A stretch of 64,000 bases of DNA from positions 1 to 64,000 of the forward strand of contig JAJECK010000025.1 of the NCBI GenBank assembly GCA_022822085.1, in the 5' to 3' direction. The notes below the pieces were generated by a model, which did no database searches, was not told the origin of the DNA, and worked only from the letters and a program-made list of their open reading frames with translations. Both the position numbers and the translations under genes were made by a program. Each line of letters begins with the position of its first letter. Position 1 is the stretch's first letter. The stretch is from Candidatus Poribacteria bacterium (lineage in GTDB: Bacteria > Poribacteria > WGA-4E > WGA-3G). Shown here piece by piece: positions 54,915 through 62,524 of the stretch.

Positions 54915-56177
54915 TACTGTCAACTCAAGAGTTGTACTTCCGATTTCCAGATCGAACACAACCAAGGTTTTTCTACCTTCAATAAGAAACGTATCTGTCT
55001 GTAAATCTCTACGGGAACGTACCTCGCGTAAGTCCCATCCGTTGACTTGAATACAACGGACTGGCACATCAATAGTGATTGTAAAGTTAGCAGTTGGGAA
55101 TTGTGTGGAAAAATTGATCTGATGTTTATCAGGGTGCACAATAATGTCAGTAAATTCACGTGCCATCCAATAATGTCCAATTTCTGATGTTTTCATCCAC
55201 AGTGTTTTTGTTCCATCAGAATCGTAATTATCCAGACGTTCTTTGACAGTTTTCAGCACATCAAATCCGAGTTTTTCTCCATTGAAATAGAAGCCAGGCC
55301 AATGTCCCACGAGAACACATGGAAGTTGTTTTTCAAGAATAGGAGGTAAACGTCCTCCCTGTCCATCTGCCGTAATAAATCGGTCAGCATCTCCCAAATC
55401 GTAGCCTGTCCACCCGCCAAACCAATCGCCTGCACACGCAACGATACTGGCAATAGCTATCCCTTTCTCCTTTTCAACGTGCCGGATAGGTACATCTGGG
55501 AGTTCGTCATGTTTGAGCCAAAGAAAATAGAAAGGACGCGGATCGTTATTTACCTCTTGTGATGCGGTTAACACTGCTTTCGAGTATGCTTCTTCCTGAC
55601 GTTTTCCGAATGCGCCAGGACTCGTTACACCTTCGCACGGGATGCCGACATTATTCAGCATTTCCATCGCTGTAATAATATAATCTGTCAGTCTATTATC
55701 AATAGGTGGATCCACCCATTCAACTTGCTCCCACGTTTCAGTCAGCGCAAACGTCTCCAAATCAACGACAGCGGTATGCGTGAGCATTTCCGGTGTTAAA
55801 TCGAAGTTTGGCCAGATAATTTCTCTATAAATCCGCAGCCACGACTGATATTCGTGTGTCGGAAAATTGGGAAATCCTTGGTCAACGCGCCCTATGCCTG
55901 CAGGATAGGGAATAAGACTAAATTTGCCTTTCACACCGTTCTCCCAACACCATTCTGACCACTCCCAGGCAAAATCGGCAGGTATAGTATTGGGCATGTT
56001 TTTGTGCTGTGCCGCATCTCCTTCCCAACGATCAGGTGGAACATTCGGTTGATGTTTTGTTTTCCACGCATGCCTCTGCTGTATCCAATAGTAGGTGAGG
56101 TTAATCACTGGACATGAATCGTCAACAATAAGCGAGAGAGGGGTTCTGAGAAGTGGATTACAGACTCTAACCTTCAT
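54912..56177 (-). CDS. Polysaccharide deacetylase-like (NodB-superfamily) protein
   Basis: A 421-residue soluble protein. The N-terminal LSLIVDDSCPVINL resembles the first Asp-Asp motif of the NodB/carbohydrate esterase 4 barrel, and GKFSLIPYPAGIG, ETFALTETWEQVEW and HWPGFYFNG carry further conserved aromatic and His positions. The C-terminal 90 residues are a beta-sandwich (FTITIDVPVRCIQVNGW). There is no signal peptide. The gene ends an operon on the minus strand, six bases after the GDPD gene. The call is a fold-level guess; CE4 metal ligands are not all traceable. Confidence 0.5.
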   Translation of the reverse strand: MKVRVCNPLLRTPLSLIVDDSCPVINLTYYWIQQRHAWKTKHQPNVPPDRWEGDAAQHKNMPNTIPADFAWEWSEWCWENGVKGKFSLIPYPAGIGRVDQGFPNFPTHEYQSWLRIYREIIWPNFDLTPEMLTHTAVVDLETFALTETWEQVEWVDPPIDNRLTDYIITAMEMLNNVGIPCEGVTSPGAFGKRQEEAYSKAVLTASQEVNNDPRPFYFLWLKHDELPDVPIRHVEKEKGIAIASIVACAGDWFGGWTGYDLGDADRFITADGQGGRLPPILEKQLPCVLVGHWPGFYFNGEKLGFDVLKTVKERLDNYDSDGTKTLWMKTSEIGHYWMAREFTDIIVHPDKHQINFSTQFPTANFTITIDVPVRCIQVNGWDLREVRSRRDLQTDTFLIEGRKTLVVFDLEIGSTTLELTV

Positions 56178-56183
56178 TACCTT

Positions 56184-56963
56184 CTAATCCTTTGATACAG
56201 GTTTATTTTTCATTCTTTCAATAGACCTTTTGATGAAGGGAACGTCATCAACCCATAGTCCTTCAATACTGTTTTTTATGGACCAAGCGACATCTGTGTG
56301 TCTTAGTATGAAACCCGCATCAACAGCAAATCCGTTTGCTCGTAGTTCATCTACTTGTCGTGGAATAGAATGCGTAATAGTGTTGTAGAGTTTAAAATGA
56401 TTGACCTTACTCCATCCAAAGATGACACGGTTCACATCAATCGTAGTAGCTGCCTTAAGGAAGTTAGTCATGGGGTTGAGGAAAATAGCGCTTGTTTGGA
56501 GACGCTGCTCCAAATGCTTGACATCCATAAGTATCTGCTTACGCAGGTAAAAGGTGAGAATATTGGCAAGATGGAGCACATCAAAATGATGAATGCGTTC
56601 AATGATTATAAGTAGCAATTCAGGTGAATCAGATTTCGGTTCAATAAAGCACCGCATCTGATTTTCACGTGCAAATCTGAGTGCGTCATCAAGGTGTGCA
56701 ACGGGTTCATTAGTGTTTAGCACCTTAAGATTTTGTACCTCTTTCCAGTCCATGTTATTGAGGGGAGTGGTGCAACCTGTAGCTTTGCTGATGTCATTGC
56801 GGTTGAAATCCACATGGATTAGAGCAGGTTCATTGTCTTGGGTGAGGCAGACATCACATTCAAAAGCGTCAGCACCGTCGGTAAGTGCTTGATTAAATGA
56901 TGCGAGTGTGTTTTCAGGCGCACGTCCCATGCCACCACGATGTGCAAACAGTTGTATCTTCAT
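56184..56963 (-). CDS. Glycerophosphodiester phosphodiesterase family protein
   Basis: GDPDs hydrolyse glycerophosphodiesters to glycerol-3-phosphate and an alcohol. All main motifs are visible: FAHRGGMGRAPENTLASF at residues 6-23 (catalytic His, Arg and Glu), DAFECDVCLTQDNEPALIHV (metal Glu/Asp and second His) near 33-52, and FIEPKSDS near 110. No signal peptide, so probably cytoplasmic. The 259 residues are usual. It is in an operon with the HNH and deacetylase-like genes. Confidence 0.93.
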   Translation of the reverse strand: MKIQLFAHRGGMGRAPENTLASFNQALTDGADAFECDVCLTQDNEPALIHVDFNRNDISKATGCTTPLNNMDWKEVQNLKVLNTNEPVAHLDDALRFARENQMRCFIEPKSDSPELLLIIIERIHHFDVLHLANILTFYLRKQILMDVKHLEQRLQTSAIFLNPMTNFLKAATTIDVNRVIFGWSKVNHFKLYNTITHSIPRQVDELRANGFAVDAGFILRHTDVAWSIKNSIEGLWVDDVPFIKRSIERMKNKPVSKD

Positions 56964-56989
56964 ATAGGGTTGTTCATTAACTCAATCTA

Positions 56990-57424
56990 TTAGTCAAAAT
57001 TTGGTGAGTATTCTTTGGAATTTCGCAATGCTCCTCTTAGATTTACAATTTCAATATGATTCATGTTCAGAGCTTCAACTGTTGCTCTTCCTGTACGTGT
57101 TCGTCCAATTATGTATTGACGATCTTCACTCCACTTAAAATGTCGGTTCCAATTTTTTAGGCGAGGGTTAAAGAGTGGTACGCGTTGACTTGTTTGCGGA
57201 TCGCGAGCATGTGTTTTGGTATATTTTGATGCATTACAAGATGGACAAGTTAAAGCAAGATTATCTAATGTAGTTTTGCCACCATCTTTGCGAGGGATGA
57301 TATGGTCACAGTGGAAGGAAGCACTTGCAAAACTGTCTGGAGCTTTACAGTATTCACAAAGTCCTTTTGCGCGTTTCTTTACACGAAGATGTAGCGACTG
57401 AGTAACTCGTTTAGAGGACATCAT
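56990..57424 (-). CDS. HNH endonuclease-like protein
   Basis: A 144-residue protein with a complete HNH: CEYCKAP near residue 22, FHCDHIIPRKDGG near 37 (the catalytic His), LDNLALTCPSCNASK near 52-66, giving the two CxxC zinc ligands and the H-N-H order. The C-terminal half is basic and may bind DNA. The start overlaps the upstream helical gene by 14 bases, so the two form a coupled pair as seen in many cyanobacteria and uncultured bacteria. Whether it cuts DNA in a defence or housekeeping role is unknown. Confidence 0.88.
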   Translation of the reverse strand: MMSSKRVTQSLHLRVKKRAKGLCEYCKAPDSFASASFHCDHIIPRKDGGKTTLDNLALTCPSCNASKYTKTHARDPQTSQRVPLFNPRLKNWNRHFKWSEDRQYIIGRTRTGRATVEALNMNHIEIVNLRGALRNSKEYSPNFD

Positions 57425-57836
57425 TCCCCGATCTTAATTCAAATTTCGCAATAATTTCCTCTGCAGGTTGTTCCCAACGGCGAACTAAAATCGCAATACC
57501 TTCAAGACGTTTCGTGTTCAGAATCGTAAGTTGCCGCACAAGTTCTTGATATTCAGGCAGTTGATCGTCAGTTAAGGTTTCATTATCAGACTTGCGGCGT
57601 AACTGCCAATAACGTCGATTTTCTTTCTCAGGTAATTTTAAATTCCTTTTAATGTATGCCATTACCTCGTCATCTGTAGCATTAGGGTCTAAATCTTCAT
57701 TTGGTGATTGGTCCTGCTGTTGTTGCCATTCTATGAACTTTTGTCTAAATTCATCCAATTCAACAGGTGATAACTGTTTTATGCTATTCATCAGATGTTC
57801 TACTCTTAGATTGGTTGGTATATCAACGGTAGCCAT
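57411..57836 (-). CDS. Helical partner protein of the HNH gene
   Basis: A 141-residue acidic, helical protein (LSPVELDEFRQKFIEWQQQ near residue 22; LPEYQELVRQLTILNTKRLEG; LVRRWEQPAEEII). Proteins of this kind sit directly before small HNH genes in many genomes, with no known job. Three ATG codons in a row begin the gene; the third (57836) is seven bases from GGAGG, the best spacing. It overlaps the HNH gene by 14 bases. It may be an inhibitor or partner. Confidence 0.75.
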   Translation of the reverse strand: MATVDIPTNLRVEHLMNSIKQLSPVELDEFRQKFIEWQQQQDQSPNEDLDPNATDDEVMAYIKRNLKLPEKENRRYWQLRRKSDNETLTDDQLPEYQELVRQLTILNTKRLEGIAILVRRWEQPAEEIIAKFELRSGNDVL

Positions 57837-57956
57837 CATCATTCCTCCGAAAATATAGGTAATCTAACGTATCCAAATGCGGTTTCCTAATTCAGAAGTA
57901 TAACACATCCGTTCTGTTTTTGCTATCTATTGTGCAAGAATAGTTAATGGTATCAA

Positions 57957-58688
57957 TTATTCATCTTTCTTCTTATGCCACATCCACTCAAAGTTATCGT
58001 GCGGTTGAAATCCTAAAATCCGTTTCGTTTTAGCATTCGAGAATTGCTGATGCGGTAAATCAGCGAAGATGTTGAATATCTCACACTTTGATGGAAGGTC
58101 TTCCAGATCAATTTCTAACCCCAGACGAAACGCCTCACCTGCATCTCGCCAACTGACTGAAAATGGGTTGAGATCGGTGCCTTCTCTGTCATAGTTGATA
58201 TCCTGGAAACTGAGAAAAAGATAACAGAGAACATATATGTCATAATTCTCTGTAAAGACCTTGCAGATTTCTTGTCCAAGGCCCTTTGTCAACGGATATA
58301 GTCCTGTGCTTGTCTTAGGCGGCACATCAGGATTAATCTCGTAATCCCAGCTTGTATATGCATCCCCTTGAATAGTGAAGTGAGGTCCTGTGTTGATGAC
58401 ACGTTGTATCCCGTGTTTAACAGCGGCGCGCATCGTATTGTATGCGCCACGCGTGCTCACATCAAATGCCAATTGCCGATCATGACGAAGCACGGAACAG
58501 TTGATGATAGTGTCCATCCCCTCTGCTGCGCGGAGAACTTGGTCTAATGAACTGACATCAATATGCAGGGATTCATGTTTGGTGTCAATCTCGTTGATGT
58601 CTGTTACGCGCAATGTATAATAGGGTTCTAATGCTTTGACAACGTGTGGTCCAAGGTATCCATTACCACCTAAAATGAGAACTTTCAT
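57957..58688 (-). CDS. NAD-dependent epimerase/dehydratase family protein
   Basis: A 243-residue extended SDR. The cofactor motif LILGGNGYLGPHVVKAL opens the protein, with TDINE for the ribose, DTIINCSVLRHD and the Tyr-x-x-x-Lys catalytic pair in LYPLTKGLGQEI near residue 130. The C-terminus is short for the family and the usual substrate loop ends with KTKRILGFQPHDNFEW. AAGGAG precedes the ATG. Third gene of an operon with a HIT gene and a second epimerase 24 bp upstream. Confidence 0.88.
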   Translation of the reverse strand: MKVLILGGNGYLGPHVVKALEPYYTLRVTDINEIDTKHESLHIDVSSLDQVLRAAEGMDTIINCSVLRHDRQLAFDVSTRGAYNTMRAAVKHGIQRVINTGPHFTIQGDAYTSWDYEINPDVPPKTSTGLYPLTKGLGQEICKVFTENYDIYVLCYLFLSFQDINYDREGTDLNPFSVSWRDAGEAFRLGLEIDLEDLPSKCEIFNIFADLPHQQFSNAKTKRILGFQPHDNFEWMWHKKKDE

Positions 58689-58712
58689 AGAATCTCCTTA
58701 CATGTGTGCTTA

Positions 58713-59420
58713 CTATTTCGTCGGTGGCACAAATTGAGGGTTAAATTTCAGGTGTCCTTTCGCTTTGTCAATGTCAAAACGGGCACCTGGGAACTCAGAT
58801 TGAATATGAAAGATACCCCAACTTGAAGGGGCATCAATTGCACCTTGAAAGGCAGCTACAGCATCGTCTATTTCAAGCCACATAGAGTTTAACTCTGAAC
58901 TTACTGCTTCTTCAGTAGTGACAATTGCACCGAGTCTTAAACAAGTGATTTTGATTTTCCCTTCTAAAGCAAACTCTCTGCAGGTGAATTCACCAAGATG
59001 TTTTGCGAGAACTTCTCCTTCAGTGTGTGGACGCGGTCTCCAATTTTCTTTCACTGTCCAATCTGCTCCGTGTTGTTCAAACAAACGGAGTGTACTTGCA
59101 TAGATGAAGTATTTGACTCCCTCTGCTACAGCAGCGATCAACAAGTTATAGGTGCAACGGGTTTGAAAATCAATCTCAAAATTTTCTGGTTCATCGGCTT
59201 GTGCCTTGAGTTCTGGTGGTGTTTGTGCTATATGAACTATAGTATCCATACCTTTCACCAATTCGTTGGTTGACTCATCATGTCCTAAATCACTTTGTAT
59301 AAAGTCATAACTGGTGTCAACCTGCTGGAGTTCAGTTAATCGGATCGTGTGTGATTCAGCGGTTGCATCTGCTAATTTACTCGCTAATTTAGATCCTGCT
59401 GAAGTAATCAGTACGTTCAT
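58713..59420 (-). CDS. Truncated-motif NAD-dependent epimerase-like protein
   Basis: A 235-residue relative of the next gene on the strand. The fold is clear (LITSAGSKLASKLADAT, DTIVHIAQTPPE, YFIYASTLRLFEQ), but the Gly-rich loop reads SAGSKLASKL in place of GxxGxxG and there is no Tyr-x-x-x-Lys at the usual site; TEGEVLAKHLGEF is the nearest match. It could be a non-catalytic or altered-cofactor member. It overlaps no gene, with 37 bp to the HIT gene and 24 bp to the second epimerase. Confidence 0.7.
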   Translation of the reverse strand: MNVLITSAGSKLASKLADATAESHTIRLTELQQVDTSYDFIQSDLGHDESTNELVKGMDTIVHIAQTPPELKAQADEPENFEIDFQTRCTYNLLIAAVAEGVKYFIYASTLRLFEQHGADWTVKENWRPRPHTEGEVLAKHLGEFTCREFALEGKIKITCLRLGAIVTTEEAVSSELNSMWLEIDDAVAAFQGAIDAPSSWGIFHIQSEFPGARFDIDKAKGHLKFNPQFVPPTK

Positions 59421-59457
59421 AAATAATCTCTTTCTAAATTTGGGGTTAGACGATATC

Positions 59458-59865
59458 CTACAGTGCCTTTTGGATTTTCATTGCTATTTTGTTGATCTCT
59501 TCTATGTCCCCTTCGCTTGGTTTCCACGGCAGTCGTAAAGGGTCCCCTTCCCATCTTGGAATCAGGTGCAGATGGAAATGGAAAACTGTTTGAAAACCTG
59601 CGGCTTCGTTGGATTGAAATAGGTTGAGACCATCCGGATTTAATGCTTCTCGGATTGCCGAAGCGAGTGGTATTGCGGCTTCCATAATTTTACTACCGAT
59701 TTCTGCGGGCATATCAAAGATATTTCGGTAGTGTTGTTTGGGTATAAGCAGCAGATGACCTGGGTTTGCTGGGGCAATATCCATAAATGCAAAGACATAT
59801 TCATCTTCGTATACTTTTGAAGAAGGAATTTTCCCTTCAATAATCGCACAAAAGATACAATTCAT
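59458..59865 (-). CDS. HIT family hydrolase
   Basis: A 135-residue HIT protein with CIFCAIIEGKIPSSKVYEDEYV at the start (N-terminal zinc Cys pair and the family opening) and the catalytic HFHLHLIPRW near residue 99. HIT proteins hydrolyse AMP-linked nucleotides such as AMP-lysine or Ap4A-like compounds. Normal length. It heads the minus-strand operon with the two epimerases and may clear nucleotide-sugar by-products; that is inference. Confidence 0.92.
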   Translation of the reverse strand: MNCIFCAIIEGKIPSSKVYEDEYVFAFMDIAPANPGHLLLIPKQHYRNIFDMPAEIGSKIMEAAIPLASAIREALNPDGLNLFQSNEAAGFQTVFHFHLHLIPRWEGDPLRLPWKPSEGDIEEINKIAMKIQKAL

Positions 59866-60017
59866 CAGTTCTTTTCCTCACAAGTATTTTGGGATATTTT
59901 AGCAGATTGAGACTATAAAATCAATAACCTTAACCTACACACAAAAAATCCTTGTATAATTCATGTATTTAAACTAAAATGTTGATACGGATTTTTATCT
60001 ACGGAAGGTGGTTTTTT

Positions 60018-60362
60018 ATGACCGGTACAGAATTTATGACCCTTCGGGAAAATGCAGATATCAAAATCATAGATGTAAAGACAGATTTAAGCAGTTATGC
60101 TGCATCTGATTTGCGGAAGGTACTTGAAAATCTGTTGACAGAAAAGGTGGATAAAGTTGTTGTCAATTTCAGTGAAGTAGGACACATAAACAGCACCGCT
60201 GTCGGAACATTAGTTGGCATTGCAAAACGTTTACGCCAAAATGGTGGTGACCTTAAACTTTGTAACTTGGCTTCCACTCTCACGCGAACTTTTAATCTTA
60301 TCGGGGCTTCCAGTGTCGTTGAAATATATGAATCTGAGAAGAGTGCTATAGCAGCTTTTTAA
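60018..60362 (+). CDS. STAS-domain anti-anti-sigma factor (RsbV-like)
   Basis: A 114-residue STAS protein. Residues 30-95 carry VDKVVVNFSEVGHINSTAVG TLVGIAKRL-type sequence: the Ser of HINSTAVG is the phosphorylation site used by RsbV and SpoIIAA. The start is placed at ATG 60018 with GGAAGGTGG upstream; an in-frame ATG at 59979 lacks an RBS. TATAAT at 59955 may be the -10 box. It is followed 28 bp later by the RsbW-like kinase gene, the usual partner pair. Confidence 0.88.
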   Translation: MTGTEFMTLRENADIKIIDVKTDLSSYAASDLRKVLENLLTEKVDKVVVNFSEVGHINSTAVGTLVGIAKRLRQNGGDLKLCNLASTLTRTFNLIGASSVVEIYESEKSAIAAF

Positions 60363-60390
60363 TCAATTTCAAAGAAATTCTGGTGCGCCC

Positions 60391-60837
60391 ATGGAAAAAG
60401 ACCGCATTGAGTTGAATATCCCCAGCGATGTGTTTTACCTTGAATCGGTACGTGTATTTATCGGTAAGTTATCTGAAACTCTCAAATTTTCTAAGAAGCG
60501 GATAACAGATATTCAACTCGCTCTTGACGAAATATGTACCAACGCTGTTTATCACGGCTCAAAGTGTGTTTCAAGCGGAATTGAATTGCAAATTTCTATT
60601 GACAAACGGGCACTGGAAATAATCGTCCGTGATAAAGGTAGCGACGGTAGGCAGGATTGGTCCACACCAGAGAAATTAGCAGAAATTCAAGCGAACCGTT
60701 CACCGACTAGTGAGAGAGGACATGGACTGTATCTAATTGACTGTCTTACAGATGTCCATAAACTACAAGCAAATGCAGTGGGAGGTACTGATGTAACCGC
60801 TATTTTCTATCGAGATACCCAACACGAAAATGGTTAA
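60391..60837 (+). CDS. RsbW-like serine kinase / anti-sigma factor
   Basis: A 148-residue Bergerat ATPase of the RsbW/SpoIIAB class: IQLALDEICTNAVYHGSK near residue 50 (N-box), IIVRDKGSDG near 82 (G1), and SERGHGLYLIDCLTDV near 115 (G2). RsbW-type kinases hold a sigma factor or other partner and phosphorylate the STAS protein. The STAS gene lies directly upstream. Its stop shares four bases with the stop of the convergent RsbU-like gene. Confidence 0.9.
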   Translation: MEKDRIELNIPSDVFYLESVRVFIGKLSETLKFSKKRITDIQLALDEICTNAVYHGSKCVSSGIELQISIDKRALEIIVRDKGSDGRQDWSTPEKLAEIQANRSPTSERGHGLYLIDCLTDVHKLQANAVGGTDVTAIFYRDTQHENG

Positions 60838-61994
60838 CCCTGAATCGCAATAAGTGTTAAGTCGTCCTCATTAGGAGAATCCGCAGTAAATTCCGTGATG
60901 GTATTTGAAACTGACTGGATTAGTTCCCATGGTGAAGCCTCCTTAGACTTCGTTACTACGTTCTCCAACCTATCTATAGAAAACACTTCACCCCGTGTAT
61001 TTTTGACTTCATAAGCACCGTCTGTATAAAGAAATGCTCTACTTGAAGAGTCAAATGGATACAAGCAATTATGGTATTCGGAATCACTGCGTATACCCAA
61101 ACCGTTTCCGGTGTGTTTATCGGTAATTCGTTCACATTTCGACTGTGATCCGTGCTGCAAAAACGGTGAAGGGTGGCCGGCATTCGCACAGACAAGTTGT
61201 TGTTGTTTGATGTCAAAAACAACACAGAATGCAGTTGCAAACATAAATAAACGGGAGCTTATTATATCGTTAAAACGCGTGTTTAGGATTTGCAGAAGTT
61301 CAGCGGGATTGTCCTGGACCTGTTCTCTGTGTTCAGTTAAAACTGTTTTGATAAAGACAGTGACAAGGGCAGCAGAAGCCCCATGCCCCATTACGTCAGA
61401 AATTAATACACCTACCCGATTTTCCTCAATTTCCCAAATATCAAAAAAATCTCCTCCGACTGCCAGAGTAGGATTATAGTAGGATGCGATTTGACATCCT
61501 GCTAATACTTGAGTACCATTCTGCGGAATGATTATCTCTTGGACGCTGCGAGCCATTTGCAGTTCAGCTTCTAAACGCGCATTGTACTGCTCAAGGGTAT
61601 CGTGATAGAACTTAATACGTAAAAGTGATTTAATCCGAGCCAAGACCTCAAAACTATTAAATGGCTTCTCTATAAAGTCGTCTGCTCCTGCTTCAACTGC
61701 CTTAATTCTGTTCTCTTGCGTATCGCGCAAAGCTGTTATCATGATGATCGGAATAAATGCGGTTTTCTTATCAGCTCGAACACTTGTGACAACTTCAAAC
61801 CCATCAACCCTTGGCATATTAATATCTAATAAGATCAGATCAGGGAATTCTTCTGAAATAATTTCTAATGCTTCATCACCATCACCCGCAGTCAGGACCG
61901 AGTATCCGCGTGCTTCAAGATGTATCTGCAGGATTTTGACATTGCGGGGTTCATCGTCAACGACAAGTATTTTCGCGGATGCTTCACTGTTCAT
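60834..61994 (-). CDS. Response-regulator receiver / PP2C (RsbU-like) phosphatase
   Basis: A 386-residue protein. Residues 8-125 form a receiver domain: ILVVDDEPRN, the phospho-acceptor Asp in LILLDINMPRVDGF near 55, MITALRD and FIEKPFNS. After a coiled linker (residues 130-165) comes a PP2C-type SpoIIE/RsbU phosphatase (about 180-385) with VGGDFFDIWEIE, LISDVMGHGASAALV, ANAGHPSP and NEDDLTLI for the metal Asp residues. It would dephosphorylate the STAS protein and so free the partner. Its start overlaps the response-regulator gene by 11 bases. Confidence 0.93.
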   Translation of the reverse strand: MNSEASAKILVVDDEPRNVKILQIHLEARGYSVLTAGDGDEALEIISEEFPDLILLDINMPRVDGFEVVTSVRADKKTAFIPIIMITALRDTQENRIKAVEAGADDFIEKPFNSFEVLARIKSLLRIKFYHDTLEQYNARLEAELQMARSVQEIIIPQNGTQVLAGCQIASYYNPTLAVGGDFFDIWEIEENRVGVLISDVMGHGASAALVTVFIKTVLTEHREQVQDNPAELLQILNTRFNDIISSRLFMFATAFCVVFDIKQQQLVCANAGHPSPFLQHGSQSKCERITDKHTGNGLGIRSDSEYHNCLYPFDSSSRAFLYTDGAYEVKNTRGEVFSIDRLENVVTKSKEASPWELIQSVSNTITEFTADSPNEDDLTLIAIQG

Positions 61995-62379
61995 CTTGTC
62001 CTTCCTTGAGGTGGTGTTCTACGCGTTTTACAAGGACCTGTGTATCAATGGGTTTACTTAGATAATCATCGCAACCGGATTTGAGGATCCGTTCACGGTC
62101 TCCGGTCATTGCTGCTGCTGTCAAAGCAATAATTGGAATATTACACCAGTTCGGATCGGTTTTAATCTGACGGGTCAATTCTTCACCACTCTTTCCAGGG
62201 AGGGCAATATCCATCAAGATAAGGGAAGGAATGTTCATTTCTAAACACCTAAGTGCCTCGTCTGCATCGGTAGCCTCTATGACATCATATCCTTTTGATT
62301 GCAAAACAATACGGACAACCTTTCGATTTAACGCTTGATCTTCTATGATTAAAATTGGATGGAAATTCTCCTTACTCAC
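61984..62379 (-). CDS. CheY-like response regulator
   Basis: A 131-residue single receiver domain: PILIIEDQALNRKVVRIVL, the acceptor Asp in LILMDIALPGKSG near residue 56, ALTAAAMTGD, and the switch Lys in YLSKPIDTQ near 108. It has no output domain. The start is placed at GTG 62379, since AGGAG lies seven bases upstream; an in-frame ATG at 62427 lacks an RBS. It overlaps the RsbU-like gene by 11 bases and lies after the sensor kinase, so phosphate probably runs kinase to this regulator and perhaps on. Confidence 0.9.
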   Translation of the reverse strand: MSKENFHPILIIEDQALNRKVVRIVLQSKGYDVIEATDADEALRCLEMNIPSLILMDIALPGKSGEELTRQIKTDPNWCNIPIIALTAAAMTGDRERILKSGCDDYLSKPIDTQVLVKRVEHHLKEGQDEQ

Positions 62380-62524
62380 TTCAGGGCTCCTATACCTATA
62401 ACCTATAGTAAACGATAATTTCCACAATTAACAATTAGAGAACAAAGGAGGATGGACAGGAAAGGTGATTATGGGTTATGAAACTTGATTTAGTTCTGTA
62501 TGTTTTGTCGTTTTGAAGTATAGT

